Source: Streptomyces olivaceoviridis | Lineage (GTDB): Bacteria; Actinomycetota; Actinomycetes; Streptomycetales; Streptomycetaceae | Length of the DNA: 64,000 nt | Assembly (NCBI RefSeq): GCF_014650115.1 | Contig: NZ_BMUI01000008.1 | Coordinates: forward strand, 283,069-347,068 | Direction of reading: 5' to 3' | Shown here: piece after piece, positions 1-6,852 of the stretch | How positions within the stretch are numbered: the stretch's first letter is position 1 | How the letters are laid out: every line of letters begins with the position of its first letter | Position numbers and translations under genes: made by a program | Notes under the pieces: generated by a model | Told to the model about the DNA's origin: nothing | Database searches by the model: none | What the model saw: the letters and a program-made list of their open reading frames with translations, nothing else

Positions 1-1
1 G

Positions 2-367
2 ATGTGCGAGATCGACCGCGCCCTGCATCCGCACGGACTGGGCGCCAGCGACTTCGAGGTGCTGGACATCCTGGCGACGCAGTCGCCCCGGCAAGGTGAC
101 CAGTGCCGGGTGCAGAACCTGGTCGGCCGGGTGCACCTCAGCCAGAGCGCGCTGTCCCGGCTCATCGGCCGGCTGGAGAAGGACGGCCTGGTGGAGCGCT
201 CGGTGTGCGCGGAGGACCGGCGCGGGGTGTGGGTGGCGCTCACTCCCAAGGGCCGGGCCCTGCACGCCGAGGTGCTGCCGGTGCAGCGGACGGTCCTGCG
301 GCGGATGCTGGCCGGACAGGAGGGCCCGCGCCACGAGGCCCACCCTGGGGAACCGCCGGCCGTCTAG
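2..367 (+). CDS. MarR family transcriptional regulator, 5' end outside window
   Basis: This is the C-terminal 121 residues of a MarR-type winged-helix repressor. The recognition helix region (LSQSALSRLIGRLEKDGLVER) is followed by the wing (CAEDRRGVWVALTPKG), the standard MarR order. The ATG at position 2 is probably internal: MarR proteins are usually about 140-160 residues and the first dimerisation helix is incomplete here. It converges on pqqB with 6 bp between the stop codons, so there is no sign of which promoter it controls. Ligand and target are unknown. The family call is firm. Confidence 0.85.
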   Translation: MCEIDRALHPHGLGASDFEVLDILATQSPRQGDQCRVQNLVGRVHLSQSALSRLIGRLEKDGLVERSVCAEDRRGVWVALTPKGRALHAEVLPVQRTVLRRMLAGQEGPRHEAHPGEPPAV

Positions 368-373
368 ACGCGT

Positions 374-1270
374 CTAGACCACCAGCTCGGTCCCGTCCGG
401 CAGGATCTCCGCGCCGTATGCGGCCACACGCGCGCGTGCGGGTGAGGCGGGGTCGAGGAGCGGGTTGGTGTTGTTGAGGTGGGTGTAGATCCGGCGCGCG
501 CCGGGATGCCGGGCCAGCGCGGCGAGGGAGCCCTGGGGACCGGTGACCGGCAGGTGGCCCATGGCGGCCTGCCCGGCGCCGGAGCGCACCGCCGTGCCCA
601 TCTCGTCGGCGGCGAAGAAGGTGCCGTCCAGCAGGACGCAGTCGGCCTCGGCGCACAGCCCGTCCAGTACGGGGCTCCAGGCGCCGACGCAGGGCGCGTA
701 CACCAGCACTCCCCCGGTGGCCAGGTCCTCGACGCGGTACGCCGTCACCCACGGTCCCGGCGGCTTGGACGCCTGGTCCGGTACGTACTTCGGGACCTTC
801 ACCCCGACCGGATGGGCGGTCACCACGAGTCCCCCGGCCAGCACGAAGCCGCCGTCGGCCAGGCTGTCGGCCCACTCCCAGGGGGCATAGCGGTCCAGGG
901 CGGCGCGGGCGGGGGCGAGGGCGCCGTGCACCGGGGGCGCGGCGTAGATCTTCAGGCCCGCCGCCCCGCGCAGCTCGGTCAGGCCCGTCACGTGGTCGGC
1001 CTCGGCGTCGGTGAGCAGCACTCCGCGCACCGGGGTTTCGCGGGGTCCGGGGCCGGGCCACAGGGTTCGGGTCGCGGCGAGCTGCGTGCGCAGGTCGGGG
1101 GAGGCGTTCAGCAGCCACCAGTCGCGGCCGTTGCCGGTGACGGCCGCGCAGTCCTGTGTGCGGGAGGGCAGCCTGCCGTCCCGGGCCGCGGCGCACAGCG
1201 CGCAGGCGCAGTTCCACTGTGGGAAGCCGCCCCCGGCGGCGGTGCCCAGCAGGACGACCTTCACGACCAT
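374..1270 (-). CDS. pqqB: PqqB-like metallo-beta-lactamase-fold protein
   Basis: The 298-residue product matches PqqB in length and layout. The N-terminus has the glycine-rich GTAAGGGFPQWNC segment and the C-A-C-A-L-C cysteine cluster, then the LTDAEADHVTGL motif that takes the place of the metallo-beta-lactamase metal loop. PqqB acts late in pyrroloquinoline quinone synthesis, where family studies propose hydroxylation of the PqqA-derived tyrosine; that role is taken from the family. No pqqA, C, D or E lies in the part of the locus visible here, so the gene stands alone or its partners are elsewhere. The GTC-GTG-TAG 3' end lies 6 bp from the convergent MarR gene. Confidence 0.88.
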   Translation of the reverse strand: MVVKVVLLGTAAGGGFPQWNCACALCAAARDGRLPSRTQDCAAVTGNGRDWWLLNASPDLRTQLAATRTLWPGPGPRETPVRGVLLTDAEADHVTGLTELRGAAGLKIYAAPPVHGALAPARAALDRYAPWEWADSLADGGFVLAGGLVVTAHPVGVKVPKYVPDQASKPPGPWVTAYRVEDLATGGVLVYAPCVGAWSPVLDGLCAEADCVLLDGTFFAADEMGTAVRSGAGQAAMGHLPVTGPQGSLAALARHPGARRIYTHLNNTNPLLDPASPARARVAAYGAEILPDGTELVV

Positions 1271-1428
1271 CGGCTCCTTCGCGCTCGCCCGACTCGTCCC
1301 CCGACTGGGATCTTCCCGCGGAAGAGCCGGTGACCACCGGCGCCGGGGAGCACTTCCGGCCGTAGTGGACGGGGACGCCTTGGTGCGCGCGCGGGTGCGC
1401 GCGGTGTGTGGGCGTGCGCGGGGCTCGC

Positions 1429-1445
1429 GCGCCCCTCAGGGGCGC
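1429..1445 (-). terminator. Hairpin downstream of the SseB-like gene
   Basis: A 7-bp G/C stem (GCGCCCC / GGGGCGC) with a TCA loop lies 4 bp beyond the stop codon of the minus-strand SseB-like gene. There is no T-tract, which is usual for actinobacterial terminators. It probably separates that gene from pqqB, which starts 160 bp further on. Confidence 0.5.
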
Positions 1446-1449
1446 CGTA

Positions 1450-1848
1450 TCACCGGACCAGCAGGGCGCGCACCCCCTGTGAGGTGAGGGTCAGCCCGTG
1501 CGCGGAGCTGCCGTCGATGGCCAGGGAGAGGTCCCCCTCGGGCCACTGGGCGGCGAGCGCGCCGAGCGGGATCAGGCGGTAGCGCGAGACGAACGGCAGC
1601 AGCTCGGCCATCTCGCCCTCCGTGGTGAACACCGGGACGACCGGGTCGCCCCCGGGCTGTTCCAGGACGGGCAGGGCCACCGTCGAGGTGTCGGCGCCTT
1701 CTCCGTCCACCGCGTCGTCCGGTACGGGGACGAGTACGTCACTGTGGGCGAGGGTGTCCAGGGCGGTCTGGTCCTCGGCGTTCTCGGCCAGCGCGTCCAG
1801 TGCCTGCTGGGCCGGCGTCGGCTGGGCGTCGTGTGCGGGTGTCTCCAT
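1450..1848 (-). CDS. SseB-domain protein
   Basis: 132 residues, start ATG at 1848 with GGGGAT upstream. After a polar Ala/Glu-rich N-terminus (about 1-30) comes one SseB-like domain: a segment VLVPVPDD, then VPVFTTEGEMAELLPF, and a final beta-rich tail ending GVRALLVR. In Streptomyces, proteins annotated as type III secretion SseB-like occur without any type III system, and their role is not known; secretion function should not be inferred. The gene is monocistronic here, bounded by a hairpin downstream and a relic-bearing 328-bp spacer upstream. Confidence 0.7.
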   Translation of the reverse strand: METPAHDAQPTPAQQALDALAENAEDQTALDTLAHSDVLVPVPDDAVDGEGADTSTVALPVLEQPGGDPVVPVFTTEGEMAELLPFVSRYRLIPLGALAAQWPEGDLSLAIDGSSAHGLTLTSQGVRALLVR

Positions 1849-2079
1849 GGCTGATCCCCAGGTAGCGGTGGTCGTACGGGCCGCCCGGGCGGGCTGGTGC
1901 CCGGACGGGCTCCCGCCTCGCGTACCCGGTGGGGTCCCCGGCATGCGTGGGGATCGGCGGGAGGTCCGGTGACGAGGCGGTGGACCGGGCGGCGAGCGCG
2001 GAACGACCAGGTGAGCGCCGAAGGGACCAGTACCGCTGATCGGCACCTGCGCCCGCGAGTCCCGCTCTGGCGTGGCCGC

Positions 2080-2166
2080 ATGCCGATGCGACCCTGGTTC
2101 CGCGACGCCAAGCTGGGGATCTTCGTCCCCTGGGGCGTCCACGCCGTGGACGGAGTCCCTGAGTCC
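2080..2166 (+). pseudogene. Relic of a GH29 alpha-L-fucosidase N-terminus
   Basis: In the 328-bp spacer 1849-2176 one plus-strand frame, beginning at an ATG, reads 29 residues with the signature of the N-terminal strand of glycoside hydrolase family 29: WFRDAKLGIF followed by WG and AVDGVPES. The usual FVHWG has become FVPWG, losing the conserved histidine, and similarity stops after VPES where the coding part of the isochorismatase-like gene follows. The rest of the enzyme (about 400 residues) is absent. It is best read as the stub left by a deletion. The remainder of the spacer shows nothing recognisable. Confidence 0.6.
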
Positions 2167-2176
2167 GGGACGCCGG

Positions 2177-2764
2177 TCATGGCCCGGCCTGCGCGAGCAG
2201 GTCGTCGATGGTGGTGACCCGGATCAGCGGCCGGTACAGCTCCATGATCTGAAGGGCCTTGACGTGGGAGTCGTCGTCCACGCCGACGCAGGCGTCCGCC
2301 ACGACCAGCACCTCCGTGCCGGCGTCCGCGGCGGCGAGGGCGGTGGAGAGCACGCAGCATTCGGTGCTGACGCCGGCCAGCACCAGGCGGCCGTCGGGGG
2401 CGGTGCGGGCGGCGAGTGCGGGGGTCCATTTGCCGAAGGTGGTGGCGTCGACGACGTGGTCCGCGAGACCGGCGAACTCGTCGGTCAGCGCCCAGAGCCC
2501 GGCGTCCGGGGGCCGGCGGGCGAAGGGCCAGCGGTCGTAGTAGGCGCGCCAGGCGCCGGCCGGTCGCTCCGGGGCCAGGAAGCGGGTGAAGGTGACGCGG
2601 CCGGCGAAGGCCGGCAGCAGGGCGCGTACGCCGGCTGCCGCGTCGGCGTATCGGGGGGTGGCCCAGGGGCTCGCCGGGTCGGCGAACACGCGCTGCATGT
2701 CGATGACGGCGAGATGGCCGGGGCTCCTGCGGCGGGTCCGGGCGTCGGGGTGTCCGGCGGTCAT
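2177..2764 (-). CDS. Isochorismatase-fold cysteine hydrolase
   Basis: 195 residues. The catalytic triad of the isochorismatase/nicotinamidase fold is visible: Asp22 in AVIDMQ, Lys112 in FGKWTPAL and Cys137 in GVSTECCV, which also gives the characteristic cis-peptide region before the cysteine. Such enzymes cut C-N or vinyl-ether bonds in small amides (nicotinamide, N-carbamoyl compounds, ureidoacrylate-like molecules). Its ATG overlaps the TGA of the upstream NCS1 permease (ATGA), so the two are translationally coupled, and the likely substrate is an amide or carbamoyl compound brought in by that permease. The exact substrate cannot be read from sequence. Confidence 0.85.
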   Translation of the reverse strand: MTAGHPDARTRRRSPGHLAVIDMQRVFADPASPWATPRYADAAAGVRALLPAFAGRVTFTRFLAPERPAGAWRAYYDRWPFARRPPDAGLWALTDEFAGLADHVVDATTFGKWTPALAARTAPDGRLVLAGVSTECCVLSTALAAADAGTEVLVVADACVGVDDDSHVKALQIMELYRPLIRVTTIDDLLAQAGP

Positions 2765-4314
2765 GGGTTCAGCACCCCGTCGTCGAGCGCCGGGCTCGGT
2801 TCCCGGGCCTCCTGGGAGCGGACCCGGGCCCGGCCCGGCAGCAGCGTGCCGAGGAAGCCGAGGCCCAGGGCGACGAGGACGCCCAGGTTGGCGTAGGCCC
2901 AGGGACCGGTTTTGCCGCCGAGACCGAACGGCTCCAGCAGGTAGCCCTGCCAGGTCAGCCAGCGCGCGGCACCGTTGGTGACCAGGCCCCAGCCGACGGC
3001 AGTGGCGGCGAGGGTGAGGACCAGCGGGCGCAGGGGGACGTCGCCGTAGCGGCCGTGCGGGCGGAACAGGTCGCCGTCGTCGTAGTCGCGGCGGCGCAGG
3101 GCCAGGTCGGCGAGCATGACCCCGGCCCAGGCGGCGATGGGCACGCCGAGGGTGGTGAGGAAGCCCATGAACTGGGCGAGGAAGGTGTCGGCGAAGAACA
3201 CGATGTAGATCGCGCCGGCGATCATCAGCACGCCATCGAAGAACGCGGCCAGATAGCGGGGCACCCGCAGGCCGGCGGAGAGCAGGGCCAGGCCGGAGGA
3301 GTAGATGTCGAGGACCGCGCCGCCGACCAGGCCGAGAACGGCGACCAGGGCGAACGGCACCAGGAACCACGTCGGCAGGAGCGTCGCCAGCGCCCCGATC
3401 GGATCGGCCGCGATGGCCTTGCTCAGCTCCGCGGAGGAGCCGGCCAGCAGCAGGCCGAAGACCAGCAGGACGAGCGGGGCCAGGGAGGCGCCGAAGGCGG
3501 TCCAGCCGATCACGCCCCGGCTGGAGGAGTCGCGGGGCAGATAGCGGGAGTAGTCGGCGGCGGCGTTGACCCAGCCGAGGCCGAAGCCGGTCATCATGAA
3601 CACCAGGGCGCCGATGAACTCCTGCGCCGAGCCCGCCGGGATGGCGTCCACCGTGCTCCAGTGGACGTGGTCGGCGACGAGGACGACGTAGACGATCGTG
3701 AGCGCGCCGGTGATCACGGTGATCCAGGTCTGCAACCGCATGATCAGGTCGAAGCCCATGACCCCGCCGACGACGGTCAGGGCGGCCACCACCATGAGGG
3801 CGACCGCCTTGGTCTCGGTGCCGCCGCCCCAGCCCAGGCTGTCGAAGACGGTCGCGGTGGCCAGCGTGGCGAGCGCGGTGAGGACGGTCTCCCAGCCGAC
3901 GGTGAGCATCCAGGAGATCACGGACGGCAGCCGGTTGCCGCGCACGCCGTAGGCCGCCCGGCTGAGCACCATGGTGGGGGCCGAGCCGCGCTTCCCGGCG
4001 ACCGCCACGAAGCCGCAGAGCAGGAACGATACGGCGATGCCGAGCACGCCGGAGACCAGTGCCTGCCAGAAGGAGATGCCGAAGCCGAACGCGAAGGCGC
4101 CGTAGCTGAGTCCGAGCACGGACACATTGGCCCCGAACCAGGGCCAGAACAGGGAGCGCGGGGTGCCCCGGCGCTCCGAGTCCGCGATCACGTCGAGCCC
4201 GTGCGCCTCGACCTGGAGGGGACGGCCGGTGGCTCCGCCCTCCCGAGGGCCGGTGACTCCGCCGCCCCGAGGACCGCTGGCTCCGCCGTCGAGAGGGTCG
4301 TACGGATGCGTCAT
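2761..4314 (-). CDS. NCS1 family nucleobase/hydantoin permease
   Basis: 517 residues from the ATG at 4314, preceded by AGGTGG. A cytoplasmic Pro/Gly-rich N-terminus leads into about twelve hydrophobic segments. The first carries the NCS1 hallmark WPWFGANVSVLGLSYGAF, and the middle of the protein has the GLGWVNAAADYSRYLP motif shared by cytosine, purine, allantoin and hydantoin carriers. It is a cation- or proton-coupled importer of the plasma membrane. It is the first gene of a two-gene operon with the isochorismatase-fold hydrolase, which would process the imported compound. An in-frame start 28 codons upstream exists but lacks a ribosome binding site. Confidence 0.88.
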   Translation of the reverse strand: MTHPYDPLDGGASGPRGGGVTGPREGGATGRPLQVEAHGLDVIADSERRGTPRSLFWPWFGANVSVLGLSYGAFAFGFGISFWQALVSGVLGIAVSFLLCGFVAVAGKRGSAPTMVLSRAAYGVRGNRLPSVISWMLTVGWETVLTALATLATATVFDSLGWGGGTETKAVALMVVAALTVVGGVMGFDLIMRLQTWITVITGALTIVYVVLVADHVHWSTVDAIPAGSAQEFIGALVFMMTGFGLGWVNAAADYSRYLPRDSSSRGVIGWTAFGASLAPLVLLVFGLLLAGSSAELSKAIAADPIGALATLLPTWFLVPFALVAVLGLVGGAVLDIYSSGLALLSAGLRVPRYLAAFFDGVLMIAGAIYIVFFADTFLAQFMGFLTTLGVPIAAWAGVMLADLALRRRDYDDGDLFRPHGRYGDVPLRPLVLTLAATAVGWGLVTNGAARWLTWQGYLLEPFGLGGKTGPWAYANLGVLVALGLGFLGTLLPGRARVRSQEAREPSPALDDGVLNP

Positions 4315-4339
4315 CGCCGAGCCACCTGCCCTACCTGTC

Positions 4340-4351
4340 CGAACGTGTTCG
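4340..4351. promoter_or_regulatory. Candidate operator of the NCS1 permease operon
   Basis: The inverted repeat CGAAC-GT-GTTCG lies 25 bp upstream of the permease start. On the minus strand a TAGCGT hexamer (4360-4355) directly precedes it, so a repressor bound here would cover the predicted transcription start. The 2-bp spacer excludes the LexA box of actinobacteria, which needs four. No regulator gene is adjacent. Confidence 0.35.
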
Positions 4352-4402
4352 ATCACGCTAGGTCTGCCCTCGGGGGCGTCGGGGCAAGCCCGGTACAACC
4401 GG

Positions 4403-4726
4403 TCAGCGGTCGAACTCCTCCTGGATCGGGGTCTTCGGCTCCTCCCGCAGATGCTGGGAGAGTCCCGGCTTGCCGCCCCGCCGTGCCTGTTCCGCCCGCT
4501 GGGCGGCGTTGGTGGCGAGGTCGGAGTCCGGGTCCACGCGGACGGACCTCGCCACGTCCGCGCGGTTGGTGTACTCCTCGGCGGGGATGCCGCGCAGGGC
4601 CTTCACGACCTCCTCGGAGGCTCCCGCCTCCCGCGCGGCCGAGACCAGCCGGTCCTTGCCGGCCGGGTAGATCACGTCCTTCAGCGCGTCCAGTACCTCT
4701 GGAACGCTGGTGTGTGCCGTGCCCAT
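4403..4726 (-). CDS. DUF2795 family protein, 107 residues
   Basis: The N-terminal 75 residues form a DUF2795-like helical domain: VPEVLDALKDVIYPAGK, then AREAGASEEVVKALRGIP with the E-E-Y-T-N-R-A-D-V end motif. The C-terminal 30 residues are charged and probably disordered. The ATG follows GGGAGG. It is the second gene of a two-gene minus-strand unit, 10 bp after the stop of the small acidic gene, and sits under the sigma-B-type promoter at 4955-4930. A second DUF2795 protein is read from the divergent promoter. The biochemical role of the family is unknown; its promoter suggests a stress function. Confidence 0.75.
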   Translation of the reverse strand: MGTAHTSVPEVLDALKDVIYPAGKDRLVSAAREAGASEEVVKALRGIPAEEYTNRADVARSVRVDPDSDLATNAAQRAEQARRGGKPGLSQHLREEPKTPIQEEFDR

Positions 4727-4736
4727 GACGCCTCCC

Positions 4737-4892
4737 TCACGCGTCCTCGCTCTCGTCTGTGGTCTCGTCCGTCGTCTCGTCGGCGGGGTCCTCTCCTTCC
4801 GCCTGTGACGGAGTGGTGCGGGGTGGCTGTTCGGCCTCGGGGGCGCCGGGCTCCGGTTCGCCCTCGGCCTGCGAAGGGGTGTTCTCGCTCAT
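4737..4892 (-). CDS. Small acidic Glu/Asp/Thr-rich protein, 51 residues
   Basis: The product is almost wholly Ser, Thr, Pro, Glu and Asp, with the segment TPSQAEGE occurring twice and the tail DETTDETTDESEDA. It has no hydrophobic core and is predicted to be disordered. The reality of the gene rests on an AGGAG ribosome binding site 8 nt before the ATG, on the 10-bp spacing to the following DUF2795 gene, and on a sigma-B-type promoter about 40 bp upstream. Function unknown; similar acidic peptides accompany stress genes in Streptomyces, which is only an analogy. Confidence 0.6.
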   Translation of the reverse strand: MSENTPSQAEGEPEPGAPEAEQPPRTTPSQAEGEDPADETTDETTDESEDA

Positions 4893-4929
4893 CGGATGCT
4901 CCTGCGTGCGCGCTGTTCCGGAGCCCCGG

Positions 4930-4955
4930 GTACCCGTGCGGGCGGGCCGGGACCC
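4930..4955 (-). promoter_or_regulatory. Sigma-B-type promoter for the small acidic/DUF2795 operon
   Basis: On the minus strand GGGT (4955-4952), a 16-nt spacer and GGGTAC (4935-4930) match the Streptomyces sigma-B consensus GNNT-N14-16-GGGTA(C/T). The expected start of transcription near 4923 leaves a leader of about 30 nt before the ATG at 4892. Confidence 0.6.
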
Positions 4956-4973
4956 ATCACCCGCGGAATACCT

Positions 4974-4998
4974 GAATCCGCTTCCGTCGGATGGGTAC
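4974..4998 (+). promoter_or_regulatory. Sigma-B-type promoter for the divergent DUF2795 gene
   Basis: GAAT (4974-4977), a 15-nt spacer and GGGTAC (4993-4998) match GNNT-N14-16-GGGTA(C/T). It points to the 64-residue DUF2795 gene at 5068. The two GGGTAC boxes lie on opposite strands 57 bp apart, forming a divergent stress-promoter pair. Confidence 0.6.
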
Positions 4999-5067
4999 CT
5001 GACCAGTCCGGCGCAGCATGCGGCGTCGGCCCGATGACCCTCAACCCACTCACCGCCTGGAGGAGCC

Positions 5068-5262
5068 ATGGCGGGTATCACCCCACCTGACCTGCAGAAA
5101 GCCCTGTCGGGCGCGGATTACCCGGCCACTTCCGACCAGCTTCGGAAGGTCGCCGAGAACAATCACGCGCCCAAGGAGATCACCGAGCGGATCTCTCACC
5201 TCGGGAAGAAGAAGTTCGAGAACCCCGCCGAGGTCAGCAAGGCCGTCTTCCAGAACGAGTGA
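5068..5262 (+). CDS. DUF2795 family protein, 64 residues
   Basis: A single DUF2795 domain fills the protein: PPDLQKALSGADYPA, then QLRKVAENNHAPKEITERI and the closing FENPAEVSKAVFQNE. Unlike the 107-residue paralogue across the divergent promoter it has no charged tail. GGAGG lies 7 nt before the ATG. It is monocistronic, ending in a strong terminator 18 bp downstream. Molecular function is not known for the family; its control by a sigma-B-type promoter suggests a role in osmotic or general stress. Confidence 0.8.
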   Translation: MAGITPPDLQKALSGADYPATSDQLRKVAENNHAPKEITERISHLGKKKFENPAEVSKAVFQNE

Positions 5263-5280
5263 CGGCGACCGGACGCGGGT

Positions 5281-5317
5281 GCGTGGCGGCCGGAGACTTC
5301 CGCTCCGGCCGCCACGC
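5281..5317 (+). terminator. Strong intrinsic terminator after DUF2795 gene
   Basis: A perfect 15-bp stem (5281-5295 with 5303-5317) and 7-nt loop lie 18 bp past the stop codon. No U-tract follows, as usual in Streptomyces. Confidence 0.8.
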
Positions 5318-5432
5318 GATGGTCGGCGGGGGCACCGGGTGGAACTGCCACAGGCGCGCCCGCTTGAGGAGAGGGCCGGGAAGGGCCGCCGGCCTGTTTC
5401 GCGGCCTTTGCGGCACGGCGACCCGGCAAGAA

Positions 5433-5446
5433 GTGACATCCGTCAC
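5433..5446. promoter_or_regulatory. Crp-like binding site in the CAP-protein upstream region
   Basis: GTGAC-ATCC-GTCAC is an inverted repeat that fits the Streptomyces Crp pattern GTG-N6-GNCAC. It lies about 320 bp before the secreted CAP gene. The rest of the spacer 5318-5769 shows no gene, no convincing riboswitch and no clear promoter, so the assignment of the site to that gene is tentative. Confidence 0.3.
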
Positions 5447-5769
5447 GGCGGAGTCGGCGACTAGGCGGGACGGGTAGTAGATGCCGCTCCCGCGACATAT
5501 GGGATTTGTCCGGCTTGCCGTGGGCACGCGTGGCGGTTCGCGCGATGGCACGCGTGCGACTCGGCACCTGACCTCTTCCCCCGCCCCGCGCACGCTTCTG
5601 ACGGGCCGACAGTCTTTCGCAAACGTCGCGGTCGCGAAGTCGGCATCTCTGGGCCCGTCTGACAAGGGCCGTGCGCGCCTACGAGGCGAGATAGGAGAAG
5701 CGCCCTTTGCACTCGGTGTGAGGCCCTCTTGAGAATGAGCGCTCCGCGATCACCGAGTGAGGTTGACGT

Positions 5770-6639
5770 ATGGGCCAGCACCGCAAGACCAAGCACTACC
5801 GGCGAATAGTCGTCACCGCCGCCGCCGTCGGCGCCGTGGGCGTGCCGTCCGTCGCCCTGGCCTGTTCCGAGTGGCCGTCCGGCACGGACGACCCGGCGCA
5901 GACCACCGCGACGAGCGCACCCGTGGGGCAGTGGCAGTACGTGCCCAGAGATCACGACAGCAACGCCTACGCCACCGGAGCGCCGCTGACCATCGCGCCG
6001 GAGACCGGCGCGCCGCCCACGCCCCGGGCCACGACGCATCCGGCGACCCGGCCGAGCACGCCTTGGCACACCAAGCAGAACGCGCCTTCGCAGCAGAAGA
6101 AGGCCGTGGCCCACCAGACCTGGCGGACCGCAGCGCCCGGCACCCCTGAGGCCGCCGCCCCCGCCGCCCCCGCCGCGACCGCCACCGCCGCCGCGCCCGC
6201 GCCCGCCACCGCTTCCGCGGCCCCCGCCGCGCCGAGCAGCCCGGCGCCCACCGCCACGGCGTCCGGGGTCACCGCCGACATCGTGCGGCTCGTGAACGCC
6301 GAGCGCGCCAAGGCCGGTTGCCAGCCCCTGACCCTCAACTCGACGCTGACCAAGGCCGCGCAGGCCCACAGCGACGACATGGCGGCCCACCAGAACATGT
6401 CGCACACCGGGTCCGACGGCTCGTCCCCGGGCGACCGCATCACGCGGGCCGGCTACACCTGGAGCAGCTACGGCGAGAACGTCGCCTACGGCTACAGCAC
6501 GGCGGACCAGGTCATGGCGGGGTGGATGTCCAGCCCGGGCCACCGGGCCAACATCCTCAACTGCGGGTTCAAGGAGATCGGCGTCGGTCTCGCCCAGCCC
6601 GGCAGCTACTGGACCCAGGACTTCGGCACGTCCCGCTGA
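5770..6639 (+). CDS. Secreted CAP/SCP domain protein
   Basis: 289 residues. A basic N-terminus and hydrophobic stretch (about 12-34) form a Sec signal ending near ALAC. Residues 40-170 are a low-complexity Ala/Pro/Thr linker. From about 175 to the end is a CAP (SCP/PR-1, bacterial YkwD-like) domain with the conserved elements VNAERAKAGCQPL, HSDDMA, SYGENVAYGY, MSSPGHRANILN and the terminal YWTQDFG. CAP proteins are extracellular; the bacterial clade has no agreed activity. It converges on a sigma factor whose C-terminal domain is a close CAP relative. The start has GAGG 7 nt upstream. The 213-bp gap after it holds no visible gene. Confidence 0.88.
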   Translation: MGQHRKTKHYRRIVVTAAAVGAVGVPSVALACSEWPSGTDDPAQTTATSAPVGQWQYVPRDHDSNAYATGAPLTIAPETGAPPTPRATTHPATRPSTPWHTKQNAPSQQKKAVAHQTWRTAAPGTPEAAAPAAPAATATAAAPAPATASAAPAAPSSPAPTATASGVTADIVRLVNAERAKAGCQPLTLNSTLTKAAQAHSDDMAAHQNMSHTGSDGSSPGDRITRAGYTWSSYGENVAYGYSTADQVMAGWMSSPGHRANILNCGFKEIGVGLAQPGSYWTQDFGTSR

Positions 6640-6852
6640 ACGTCGGCCCGCTGAACGTCGGCGGGCGGGGCGTCGGCGGCGCGGCCGTACCGGTTGCCGT
6701 GCCGCCGCCCAAGCGCCTTGCGGCGTACCGGGACAGGAAGCCGCTCAGCCGGTGAACACGACCGGGCGGCGCACCACGGCCGGCGCGTTCACCGACGCTC
6801 TCCGTCGCCTTCGGGCACACGCCGGGCAGTGTCCCCCGCCGCTGACCGGGGC

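Noticed and set aside
240..1337. A long minus-strand frame over pqqB and similar long frames opposite most genes
   Set aside because: In DNA of this G+C content antisense and shifted frames stay open by chance; these read Arg/Pro/Gly-rich sequences without domains.
1450..1848. Evidence for a type III secretion system from the SseB-like gene
   Set aside because: The domain name derives from a Salmonella protein; no other secretion gene is present and Gram-positive bacteria lack this system.
4340..4351. LexA (SOS) box
   Set aside because: Arms CGAAC/GTTCG fit but the spacer is 2 nt where the actinobacterial box needs 4.
5318..5769. A c-di-AMP (ydaO-type) riboswitch before the CAP protein
   Set aside because: Such switches control cell-wall hydrolases in actinobacteria, but I found none of the conserved core motifs in this leader.
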